NCBI GenBank assembly: GCA_028286395.1
Contig: JAQBRS010000005.1
Location: 186,001 to 250,000 of the forward strand
Direction of reading: 5' to 3'
Origin: Candidatus Saccharimonadota bacterium
GTDB lineage: Bacteria; Patescibacteriota; Saccharimonadia; Saccharimonadales; Saccharimonadaceae
Length of the DNA: 64,000 nt
The first letter of the stretch is position 1. Each line of letters starts with the position of its first letter. Position numbers and translations under genes: made by a program. Below, in pieces: positions 54,649 through 64,000 of the stretch. The notes beneath the pieces are model-generated. The model saw only the letters and a list, made by a program, of their open reading frames with translations. It searched no databases and had not been told where the DNA came from.

Positions 54649-55948
54649 CTGACTCTCCTTTCGGTGCGAGGGCGATTGCGGCAAGCCCCCACCATATAAT
54701 TGCTACTGTATCATCAACCCAGACAGGGAGCAAAAGCCCGATCAGGACCATGCCGACACCACTTGCGAACACTCCTAGCGCTAGTCCATCCGTCCGTTTT
54801 CGCCAAAGACCCCGTAACACCAAGAACGTTATATATATGAATAGCGCGAGTCCGATCCAACCCACTTCATGCGCAATGAACAAGAATTGGTTTTCGACGA
54901 TCAACGGTTTCGATCCGTACAATGATGCCGATCCTGTGCTTCCGATTCCCCCACCAAAAGGTTCATGCACCATTTGATTGATACCATCCCTCAAAGATGC
55001 GACGTGACCATCATTGGAATTTACTGCCGCTCCGGTCGATGCATTTTCGTGAAGCAACACATTAGAGACAAAGTTAGTGTTACGGCCAGCAACAAGTGCC
55101 CCAGCGGCGGCAACGACAATAATCGCGAGAATAATCCAAAACTTGCGCGAGACCTTGCGACCAACCATAGCAAGCACAACAGTTGCGAGTGCGGCAAACG
55201 CAGCGAATAGGGCACTCCGTGAATAGCTTGCCCATAACGCAACCGCACTTCCGAGCGCGATAACACTAATCACCAATCCCTGGCGTTGGAACTTTTGACT
55301 GCCAGGACGTAGCCAGAAGGCAAATAGCAACGTAAGGACAATGACCGCATATGCGCCTAACGGATTCGGACCCCTCAGCGTGCTGTTAATACGAATAAAC
55401 TCAGGGTTCTGATCGACGGTCAGATACGGCACAATTGTCGACGTGTTATACCCAATGTATTTCAAGACATCGTGAGGCAAGACAAATACCTGCAGTAGCG
55501 CGAATGCTCCCACAACAAAGGCACCGACAAAAAACGTCGTGATGAAGGTTTGACGACGTGTTGGATATAGTGTCAACGCTACATATACGAGCACAAAGAA
55601 TAAAAGGTATCGAAGATCTATGAATAACCCGGCGATAGATGCGGTGAGTCCTTGCGGGAAAATAGGCAATAACAGGAGGTGTAACGCCGCATACCCCGCA
55701 ATTAAAAGAACCAGGGGTGACTTCAGCAGAGCAAACTGTTTTCTCTGATACAGAATCACCAGCATAATAAGTCCGTCCAGCAACATCAAAATCTCTTTCC
55801 ACGATTTAATCAGTACTTCCGCAGAAGGGAAAAGTGTACTGAGTCCGACGCTTAACGGCGCATGAAGGACGATTCCCCCGAAGACGACTAATAGGATACC
55901 GACAAAGATTTTGTCCAACAGGGTAAGTTTCGAAGGCTTTGCTACCAT
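54608..55948 (-). CDS. O-antigen ligase/Wzy-like membrane protein
   Basis: About 446 residues with 12 or so spans and a large external loop near about 300-360 containing GGGIGSTGSASLYGS and VENQFLFIAHEVGWIGL, the pattern of Wzy_C/WaaL proteins. Such proteins polymerise or ligate lipid-linked glycans outside the membrane. Start 55948 has AGAGG 6 nt upstream. It is divergent from the initiating sugar-transferase gene, fitting one glycan pathway. Confidence 0.82.
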   Translation of the reverse strand: MVAKPSKLTLLDKIFVGILLVVFGGIVLHAPLSVGLSTLFPSAEVLIKSWKEILMLLDGLIMLVILYQRKQFALLKSPLVLLIAGYAALHLLLLPIFPQGLTASIAGLFIDLRYLLFFVLVYVALTLYPTRRQTFITTFFVGAFVVGAFALLQVFVLPHDVLKYIGYNTSTIVPYLTVDQNPEFIRINSTLRGPNPLGAYAVIVLTLLFAFWLRPGSQKFQRQGLVISVIALGSAVALWASYSRSALFAAFAALATVVLAMVGRKVSRKFWIILAIIVVAAAGALVAGRNTNFVSNVLLHENASTGAAVNSNDGHVASLRDGINQMVHEPFGGGIGSTGSASLYGSKPLIVENQFLFIAHEVGWIGLALFIYITFLVLRGLWRKRTDGLALGVFASGVGMVLIGLLLPVWVDDTVAIIWWGLAAIALAPKGESDGRKIDKKTKRTA

Positions 55949-55994
55949 AGGGTACCTCTTAGTGTAACGAAATAATGCTATAATAACAGCACTT

Positions 55995-57431
55995 ATGTCA
56001 CGCCGAAACAGCAAGCTCTACAGCTTTACCCTGATTCTCATCGATGCACTCGTTCTGATTATCACCTTTGTGTTGGCGTACGTTGCGCGAGTTCAATATG
56101 ACCCTCGCCCACTGCTTCACAATATCTACGCCTTCGATTATCTCTTCGCCTTCCTACTAATCGTCCCTTTCTGGATCTTTATCTTTGCGATTCTCGGCCT
56201 TTATCAACCAGGAACGTACAATCGACGCTTAGCTGAATGGGCGAAAATCGCTATTGGATCATTTATCGGTATCCTTCTCGTTATTGGCTGGGAATACGTC
56301 AGTGACAAAACAATCTTCCCAGCCCGCTTGGTTGCGCTATACGCACTCATCGGGGCCTTCATTCTGATTGTTCTCGAGCGTGAAATCATGCGCCTCATCC
56401 GTACACTTATGTTCCGCTACGGCCGTGGTACAAAACGTGTTCTGCTGATTGGTTCATCTTCTGCGTCCAGCGACATCGCAAAAAGCATTTCAGACACTGC
56501 ACGTAGTGGCTACGAAGTCATCGCCTTTGCCGGTTCAAAGAAAAACCTGCCCGTGAACTTCAAAGGACACCACTACTCATATGTCGAAGAAGCTTTGAAA
56601 GATCTTGAACTAAACAAGATCACTGCCATCATCCAAACTGACCTATACGAAAATGCCGAGCGTAATCAAAAGATCCTTTCAATGGCCCAAGAAAATCACA
56701 TCGACTACAGCTTTATCCCTGGTGAAGCCGAATTCTATTCCGGTAAAAACACTGTCGACGTTTTCCTTGGCTACCCAATGATTAGCGTGTACCAAACACC
56801 TCTCGTTGGCTGGGGTGCAATTGTGAAGCGGATCTTTGATCTTATCATGAGTAGTCTTCTCATTATTGTTTCCTCACCGTTCCTCCTCATCTTTATCATC
56901 ATCAAAAAGATCGTCGACCGCGGACCAGTCTTTTACATCAGCCAGCGCCTAAGTCGTTTCTCCGAACCAATTGGGCTGATTAAATTCCGTAGCATGGGCG
57001 CCCAGTATGGCGGCAAAGATGCGGCTGAAGAGTTCCGCGAAATGGGTCGTGAAGATTTAGCGCGAGAATATGAAAAGTACCGTAAAGTCGAAAATGATCC
57101 ACGCATCACCCCATTCGGTACTTGGCTTCGTGCAACGTCGATCGATGAACTCCCTCAGGTCTTTAATGTTTTCAAGGGTGACCTGAGCCTCGTTGGACCA
57201 CGACCGATTCTTCCACAAGAAATAAAGCTTGCCCACGGACGAACCGCCCTTCTTCATAGTGTTAAATCCGGGGTCACAGGACTCTGGCAAGTTTCTGGTC
57301 GCAGCGAGCTGGACTTCGACGAACGAATTGAACTTGAACTATTCTACGCCCAAAACTGGACCTTCTGGTTAGATATTAAGATCCTGTTCAAGACTGTCCT
57401 TGTCGTCCTTCGTGGCCGCGGAGCTAAATAG
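55995..57431 (+). CDS. Polyprenyl-phosphate sugar-1-phosphate transferase (WbaP/WcaJ type)
   Basis: 478 residues. Four or so N-terminal spans, a Rossmann-like middle domain (RVLLIGSSSASSDIAKSI), then a catalytic bacterial sugar transferase domain after the span at about 280: KRIFDLIMSSLLIIVSSP, LIKFRSMG, TPFGTWLRATSIDELPQVFN, and VGPRPILPQE. It starts lipid-linked glycan assembly by moving sugar-1-P to undecaprenyl phosphate. TATAAT ends 10 nt before ATG. Followed by GT4 with a one-base overlap. Confidence 0.92.
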   Translation: MSRRNSKLYSFTLILIDALVLIITFVLAYVARVQYDPRPLLHNIYAFDYLFAFLLIVPFWIFIFAILGLYQPGTYNRRLAEWAKIAIGSFIGILLVIGWEYVSDKTIFPARLVALYALIGAFILIVLEREIMRLIRTLMFRYGRGTKRVLLIGSSSASSDIAKSISDTARSGYEVIAFAGSKKNLPVNFKGHHYSYVEEALKDLELNKITAIIQTDLYENAERNQKILSMAQENHIDYSFIPGEAEFYSGKNTVDVFLGYPMISVYQTPLVGWGAIVKRIFDLIMSSLLIIVSSPFLLIFIIIKKIVDRGPVFYISQRLSRFSEPIGLIKFRSMGAQYGGKDAAEEFREMGREDLAREYEKYRKVENDPRITPFGTWLRATSIDELPQVFNVFKGDLSLVGPRPILPQEIKLAHGRTALLHSVKSGVTGLWQVSGRSELDFDERIELELFYAQNWTFWLDIKILFKTVLVVLRGRGAK

Positions 57432-58552
57432 TGCCAGCACCAAAGATCGCAATCGTTCATGACTGGCTCACCGTTTCCGGCGGTGCAGAAGTAGTCGTAG
57501 CCGAACTCCATAAACTCTTTCCGAAAGCGCCTATCTATACATCAGTCTATAATCCCGAGGCACTGCCCGGACTTAAAGGCCTCGATATCCGTACCACTTA
57601 CCTACAGGACAAGTTACCTGCCAAGCTTCGCTATCGACACACGTTATGGCCAACCCTCCGCGCAAAAGCATTTCGCAAGTTAGACCTGTCCGAATTCGAC
57701 ATTATTATTAGTAGCTCCAGTGCTGAAGCAAAAGCTGTTCGAAAAACTCGACCAGGCCAAATTCACATCGCCTACATTCATACCCCGATCCGCTATTACT
57801 GGAGTCACTACGAAGAATTTAAAAAAGAGTTTAAGTTCGGAGTATTTACACCATTCATTCGTCCAATTATTCCGATGATGGTGAAGAAGATGCGCAAACT
57901 CGACCTGGAATCAATCAAAGATATCGACGTCATGATCGCCAATTCTGAAGTGACTCAAGCCCGCATTAAAAAGTATTACAAACGATCATCAACCGTCGTT
58001 CATCCGCCCGTTGATGTCGAACGATTCACCCCACAACCAAAAGGTGAGCGCAGTGGCTATATCCTTTGGGGCCGTCATGTCCCCTACAAACGTTTTGACC
58101 TAGCTGTCGAAGCCGCCAATCAACTAAAGGCACAGTTAACAATCATCGGATCTGGACCTGACACAGCACGTTTAAAGAAGCTTGCGGGACCAACCGTAAC
58201 ATTCGTCGGCCGTGTCAGCGATAAAGAACTTGTCCACCTTGCTCAATCAGCTAAAGGATTCTTATTCCCCAACGAAGAAGACTTCGGGATTTCAGCCGTT
58301 GAAGCTTTGGCTGCAGGCACGCCCGTCATCGCCTATGCAAAGGGTGGCGCTTTAGATATCGTTCAAGATGGCGAAACAGGGGTCCTATTTAAAGAACAGT
58401 CTGTCGAAAGTCTTGTTGCAGCGATGAAACGGTTCGAGACTTTGACTTTCTTGCCTGCGACACTGCATCGCAAGGCTAAGCGATTCGATAAAAGTTTGTT
58501 TGATACAAAGATATTAAAAATATTTGAAGATTCTATGGAGTTGAAAAAATAA
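57431..58552 (+). CDS. GT4-family glycosyltransferase
   Basis: 373 residues, GTG start overlapping the previous stop. GT-B fold: IAIVHDWLTVSGGAEVVVAE near the N-terminus, VIANSEVTQARIKKYY, VVHPPVDVERF, GRHVPYKRFDLAVEAANQL, and the donor site NEEDFGISAVEALAAGTPVI. Adds a sugar to the lipid-linked glycan; sugar unknown. The GalE gene overlaps its end by one base. Confidence 0.9.
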   Translation: MPAPKIAIVHDWLTVSGGAEVVVAELHKLFPKAPIYTSVYNPEALPGLKGLDIRTTYLQDKLPAKLRYRHTLWPTLRAKAFRKLDLSEFDIIISSSSAEAKAVRKTRPGQIHIAYIHTPIRYYWSHYEEFKKEFKFGVFTPFIRPIIPMMVKKMRKLDLESIKDIDVMIANSEVTQARIKKYYKRSSTVVHPPVDVERFTPQPKGERSGYILWGRHVPYKRFDLAVEAANQLKAQLTIIGSGPDTARLKKLAGPTVTFVGRVSDKELVHLAQSAKGFLFPNEEDFGISAVEALAAGTPVIAYAKGGALDIVQDGETGVLFKEQSVESLVAAMKRFETLTFLPATLHRKAKRFDKSLFDTKILKIFEDSMELKK

Positions 58553-59562
58553 TGAACGTTTTGGTTACTGGTGGCACGGGTTACATAGGGAGCCACACAG
58601 TGGTTGAGTTACTTGCAGGTGGACACACCGCAACAATCATCGATAATCTATCAAATAGTAGCGAGCTTGTTGTCGATAGAATCGAGCAAATCACTGGCAA
58701 ACAGCCAAACCTGCACATTTTTGATCTACAAGATAAGAATAAGCTTGCTGAAGTATTTAAAAAAGAGTCGTTTGATGCGGTTATTCACTTCGCAGGATTA
58801 AAAGCAGTTGGTGAATCAACCCAAAAACCACTTGCGTACTATAGAACAAATATAGACAGTTCATTGTCACTACTGGAGGTCATGGAAGAATACGGTATAC
58901 CGACCCTTATCTTTAGTTCATCTGCAACCGTATACGGGTCAGCCCCTATACCTTATAGCGAAACAAGCGTTGTTGGACAGGGCATTACAAACCCATATGG
59001 ACAAACGAAGTATATGATAGAGCAAATTATACGTGATGTTGGAGCTGCAAACGCGGCATTGCAATTTACTATACTTCGATACTTTAACCCCGTTGGAGCG
59101 CACCCGAGTGGCCTCATTGGTGAAGACCCCAAAGGAATTCCAAACAACCTCATGCCGTATCTGTCACAAGTCGCAAGCGGAAAAAGAAAAGTACTTTCAA
59201 TATACGGAAGTGACTACAAAACAATAGATGGTACGGCAGCTCGTGACTATATTCATGTTGTCGATCTCGCGAAAGGACATATCGCGGCACTTATGAATAA
59301 GCATACAGGCACAGAAACATATAATCTAGGATCCGGTAAAAGTACTACGGTACTCGAACTAGTGAATGCGTTTTCCGAAGGAACCGGCCAGGCCGTTTCT
59401 TACGAACTCGCTGAGCGGCGAGCAGGAGATCTCCCGGAGTACTATGCTGACGCCAAAAAAGCCGAAAAAGAGCTTGATTGGAAAACGAACAAAACGATTG
59501 CAGATATCTGTAAAGATACCTGGAACTGGCAGTCAAGGAATCCAAACGGTTATAGTAGCTGA
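58552..59562 (+). CDS. galE: UDP-glucose 4-epimerase
   Basis: 336 residues. Extended SDR: GGTGYIGSHTVVELL, HFAGLKAVGES, catalytic YGQTKYMIE (Tyr-x-x-x-Lys), ARDYIHVVDLAKGH, and YNLGSGKSTTVLEL. Interconverts UDP-Glc and UDP-Gal. The gene uses ATA (Ile) and AGA (Arg) far more than its neighbours, which may reflect later acquisition. Confidence 0.93.
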   Translation: MNVLVTGGTGYIGSHTVVELLAGGHTATIIDNLSNSSELVVDRIEQITGKQPNLHIFDLQDKNKLAEVFKKESFDAVIHFAGLKAVGESTQKPLAYYRTNIDSSLSLLEVMEEYGIPTLIFSSSATVYGSAPIPYSETSVVGQGITNPYGQTKYMIEQIIRDVGAANAALQFTILRYFNPVGAHPSGLIGEDPKGIPNNLMPYLSQVASGKRKVLSIYGSDYKTIDGTAARDYIHVVDLAKGHIAALMNKHTGTETYNLGSGKSTTVLELVNAFSEGTGQAVSYELAERRAGDLPEYYADAKKAEKELDWKTNKTIADICKDTWNWQSRNPNGYSS

Positions 59563-59580
59563 CCGCTCTACTGTGACTTG

Positions 59581-60336
59581 CTATTTTATAGCGCTAATAA
59601 TCGCTTCGAGACAGTTGGCCGTATCTTCCCAACGTGTTACTTCGATACTATCAATGCCAAATGCTTTGACGGGATAGTCATTGCCGCCTTCTTGTAGTTT
59701 GTCGCCAAAGAAAAGAATGTCTGATTTTTCAAAGCCATTTGCATCCATTAGTTTTTGCATGCCGTAAGCTTTGTCGATACCGGGCCGTGTAATATCAATC
59801 GATGTTGTTCCTGCGACACGAACCTCTAAACCCGGGAGCTTATCAAGCGCGATCTCACGGATAGCCATACGCTTTTTGCGATCTGGATCCCAGGCATACT
59901 TATCTTCTGCCGTTGCGTACTGACCCAACCCAGAATATGTCACCTGACTATCTCGGTCTTCGATCACTTCACCTGTTGGGCTCTCTGGCCAGTAGCCAGC
60001 TTGTTTAGCGGATGTTTCCATCACTTCTGCGATTTTCGTCTTCTCTTCCTGGGTCAAGTCTTCTGCGTACTGCATAGCCCAGTCACTTGTCGCCTCATCG
60101 TAGCGATAATAGCGGGTTCCCGTTGTTGGCATCAGGTGAATTCGCTTCAGCTTTTCAGTTGTCAGATCAAGTCGGTCAATAAATTGTTTGTGAAACAAAT
60201 TGTAGTTACCGCCAGAAATAATACACACGTCAAAGGTATCCAGTACATTATTAAATGCTTCGGCCATCCTATCGCTTATTGGTGATTTGGTAATTGCGAT
60301 CGTGTCATCCATATCAAATGCTAAAACTTTTTTCAT
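59581..60336 (-). CDS. HAD-IIB phosphatase/mutase, PMM2 (eukaryotic phosphomannomutase)-like
   Basis: About 251 residues starting MKKVLAFDMDDTIAITKSPI. HAD motif I DMDDT, motif II IISGGN, FFGDKLQEGGNDYPV (motif III/IV as in PMM2 FFGDKT-x-x-GGNDHEI), and a cap with RMAIREIA and VAGTTSIDITRPGIDKAYGM (PMM2 F/I-D-x-F/T-P-x-G-x-DK). PMM2 converts Man-6-P to Man-1-P. SD AGGAGA is 3 nt before ATG. Overlaps none; it follows a nucleotidyltransferase gene 7 nt away. Confidence 0.8.
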   Translation of the reverse strand: MKKVLAFDMDDTIAITKSPISDRMAEAFNNVLDTFDVCIISGGNYNLFHKQFIDRLDLTTEKLKRIHLMPTTGTRYYRYDEATSDWAMQYAEDLTQEEKTKIAEVMETSAKQAGYWPESPTGEVIEDRDSQVTYSGLGQYATAEDKYAWDPDRKKRMAIREIALDKLPGLEVRVAGTTSIDITRPGIDKAYGMQKLMDANGFEKSDILFFGDKLQEGGNDYPVKAFGIDSIEVTRWEDTANCLEAIISAIK

Positions 60337-60343
60337 ATCTCTC

Positions 60344-60781
60344 CTATTTTTGGTGACCAAGTGCTTGGTTGATTCGGGTTGAAGAATCTGCCTTTTCCGT
60401 ACCGCCAACACCAAACACTAACTTTATATTCTTTTCGCGTGCCACTTCACCTTCAGGAATTTCTTCTACCGAATTGCGATCTCCGCCATTACCAAAAATA
60501 AGTTCGTCATCAGGATATTTGTCCGCAATGGCACGGAGTGTCTGAATCTGCGTAGGATCTTCGTCAATACTTAAGACGACTTCATCAACATCCTTCAACG
60601 CCTTTATCAGACGTGACCTATTATCATGATCCAGAATAATTTTGCCTTTTTTCAATAACTGTTGCGCATCGTTGTTCACGATAACAATCAAATGATCGCC
60701 CATCTTTGCACCCTCTTCAATCATGTCGAGGTGTCCGCCGTGCAGGGGATTAAAGTAGCCGCTCAGAATTACTCTCTTCAT
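60344..60781 (-). CDS. Cytidylyltransferase-like nucleotidyltransferase
   Basis: About 145 residues. GYFNPLHGGHLDMIEEG (nucleotide-binding G-x-F-x-x-x-H-x-GH), VIVNNDAQQL, and the closing STRINQ (ISSTxI-like motif). Family members make CDP-glycerol, ADP-heptose or similar. Start ATG 60781: TATAAT ends 8 nt upstream; an earlier ATG is 2 nt from the -10. Probably co-transcribed with the PMM2-like gene. Confidence 0.83.
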   Translation of the reverse strand: MKRVILSGYFNPLHGGHLDMIEEGAKMGDHLIVIVNNDAQQLLKKGKIILDHDNRSRLIKALKDVDEVVLSIDEDPTQIQTLRAIADKYPDDELIFGNGGDRNSVEEIPEGEVAREKNIKLVFGVGGTEKADSSTRINQALGHQK

Positions 60782-60789
60782 AAGCATTC

Positions 60790-60799
60790 ATTATATACT
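60790..60799. promoter_or_regulatory. Overlapping divergent -10 elements
   Basis: Minus TATAAT (60790-60795) and plus TATACT (60794-60799) share two bases. Each ends 8 nt before its start codon (60781 and 60808), a nearly symmetric bidirectional promoter. Confidence 0.65.
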
Positions 60800-60801
60800 A
60801 A

Positions 60802-62343
<1,542 letters not shown>

Positions 62344-62344
<1 letters not shown>

Positions 62345-63768
62345 TGTCAGATTCACTATTTAGTAAGCCCCTCGAAATTCACGAGACCAATATCCCTGGC
62401 CTTGTTTGGTTAGACCTTACCGTTAATGGTGATAATCGTGGCTGGTTCCAAGAAAAATGGCAGCGCGCAAAGATGGTCGAAAAAGGACTCCCCGACTTCG
62501 GACCGATCCAAAACAACATGTCGTTCAATGACAAAGCAGGTGTGACTCGCGGTATCCACACTGAACCTTGGGACAAGTACATCTCCGTTGGTACTGGCCG
62601 AATCTTTGGCGCATGGGTCGACCTTCGTGAAGGCGAAAGTTTCGGACAAGTCTTCACGCTCGAAGTAGACCCATCAAAGGCAGTATTTGTTCCACGTGGT
62701 GTCGGTAACGCGTTCCAAGTCCTCGAGGACCAAACATTGTATTCATACCTGGTAAACGAACACTGGTCTCCTGATGGCGACTACGCTTTCCTGAACCTTG
62801 CTGATGTAGCATCTGATATTAAATGGCCAATCCCACTGAAAGACGCGATCCTATCCGATAAGGATAAAGTTCACCCGGAACTAAAAGACATTACTCCGAT
62901 TAAAGCTCGTAAGATCTTAGTCACCGGCGCAAACGGACAACTCGGCAAAGCACTGCAACTTGAATTCCCTGATGCAGAATTCGTCGATCGTTCAACATTT
63001 GATATCTCAGATACATCAACCTGGGGCGACCGTAATTGGCGACAATACAGCACTATTATTAATGCAGCCGCGTATACGAAAGTCGACATTGCCGAAACGC
63101 CCGAAGGCAAAGTTGATGCGTGGAAGGCGAATGCTACTGCGGTGAAAGATCTGGCCTTGCTTGCGAACGAGAATAATCTCACACTCGTTCATGTTTCAAG
63201 CGACTACGTCTTTGACGGAACACAGGAAGCGCACACAGAAGATGAACTATTCTCACCACTAGGTGTCTACGGACAATCGAAATCCGCCGGTGATATTGCT
63301 GCAGCAACCGTCCCAAAACACTACATTATTCGAACATCATGGGTTGTCGGTGACGGTAACAACTTTGTCAGAACGATGGAAAAGCTCGCGAAAGAGGGCG
63401 TTAATCCTGCGGTTGTAAACGATCAGTTCGGTCGCCCAAGTTTCACAGAGGATATCGCGAAGGGGATCAAATACCTGCTTGATTCTAGCGCTGAATTTGG
63501 AACCTACAACCTTTCAAACGATGGCCCAGTTGTTAGCTGGCGAGATCTCGCAGAGTCTGTATTTGAAACAACTAAAAACAATCCAGAACGAGTTGGGGTA
63601 CAAACAACCGCCGACTTCATCGCGAAGAAACTCGAAGGCAATAACCCCGTGTCACCTCGCCCCTTACAAAGCACGCTTGATCTTGCTAAAATAAAGGCTG
63701 CAGGCTTTGCGCCACGTAGGTGGGATACGGCGCTCACAGAGTATCTACAGCAACAGCAATCTGAATAG
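62344..63768 (+). CDS. Fused dTDP-4-keto-6-deoxyglucose 3,5-epimerase / dTDP-4-ketorhamnose reductase
   Basis: 474 residues, two enzymes. Residues 1-180 are RmlC ([33 protein letters not shown] with the catalytic His, [10 protein letters not shown]). From about 192 comes RmlD ([64 protein letters not shown]). Together they complete dTDP-L-rhamnose from the RmlB product. In most bacteria rmlC and rmlD are separate; the fusion is known in some lineages. Confidence 0.93.
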
Positions 63769-63778
63769 GAGACATTTT

Positions 63779-64000
63779 ATGAAGGGTATTATTCTTGCCG
63801 GTGGATCCGGCACACGGCTTTGGCCGATCACTAAAGGAATCAGCAAACAGCTCGTTCCAATCTATGACAAACCGATGGTCTACTATCCATTGACGACACT
63901 CATGTCAGCTGGTATCAAAGACATCCTGATCATTACTACTCCTGAAGATCAGTTCCAATTTCAACGACTTCTAGGTGATGGGTCTGCATGGGGAATTAAC
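63779..64000 (+). CDS. rmlA: Glucose-1-phosphate thymidylyltransferase, 5' part
   Basis: First 74 residues only; the gene runs past the right edge. [20 protein letters not shown] and [20 protein letters not shown] are diagnostic for RmlA. First step of the dTDP-rhamnose pathway. AGGAGA lies 7 nt before ATG. It sits 10 nt after rmlCD, completing an rmlB-nudix-rmlCD-rmlA operon. Confidence 0.95.
   Translation, partial: MKGIILAGGSGTRLWPITKGISKQLVPIYDKPMVYYPLTTLMSAGIKDILIITTPEDQFQFQRLLGDGSAWGIN

Overview
The window looks like chromosomal DNA of a small-genome monoderm bacterium of the Candidate Phyla Radiation, most likely Candidatus Saccharibacteria (TM7) or a close relative. I infer this from the proteins: a sortase with an LPxTG-type substrate and no outer-membrane genes, CPR-style surface proteins with tail-fibre-like repeats, very compact operons with 1-17 nt overlaps, and many small membrane proteins with no recognisable family. 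UGA is an ordinary stop here (for example at 6891-6893 and 43609-43611), which argues against the UGA=Gly CPR lineages. No phage, transposon or CRISPR array is visible.

Layout. 1-5546: a divisome-like FtsB/DivIC protein, tRNA-Met, an ABC-2 exporter, small membrane proteins and an MFS carrier. 5649-16463: a housekeeping and sanitation stretch with a MurC-type ligase, a DNPH1-like nucleotide hydrolase, Nudix proteins, an HD nucleotidase, a MutY-like and an AlkA-like glycosylase, MsrA, AspRS, a CBS/CNNM protein and a DsbA-like thiol protein. 16865-21967: an AbrB-regulated DHA2 exporter, two flavin/NADP-type oxidoreductases and a Crp/Fnr regulator. 21968-25061: repetitive secreted proteins. 25185-28654: a variant NRAMP carrier and a two-gene flavin electron-transfer unit (RnfD/NqrB-FNR fusion plus FMN-binding protein). 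28746-37012: an island of seven secreted or anchored surface proteins. 37106-46984: a strongly divergent F1-like ATPase operon flanked by fibre-type surface proteins. 47686-64000: cell-surface glycan synthesis (GtrA/GtrB-type proteins, O-antigen-ligase-like protein, initiating sugar transferase, GT4, GalE, dTDP-rhamnose genes), plus a sortase/LPNTG pair, a LexA-like protein without protease domain, and tRNA-Asn.

The most unusual locus is the seven-gene operon at 38120-44451. It encodes recognisable alpha, beta, gamma, epsilon and delta relatives of F1, but no F0 a subunit. The protein in the b position has no membrane segment. The protein in the c position is a 280-residue secreted protein that ends in a c-subunit-like hairpin (cytoplasmic loop GRNP) without the ion-carrying carboxylate, and that carries an extracellular fibre-head-like domain. 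My reading, which is inference, is a non-ion-translocating F1-X0 type rotary ATPase coupled to a cell-surface structure.

A second window-wide signal concerns transcription. At least 16 genes have a -10 hexamer ending only 6-8 nt before the start codon, which predicts leaderless or near-leaderless mRNAs. Other genes keep clear Shine-Dalgarno leaders. I used this regularity to revise several start codons.
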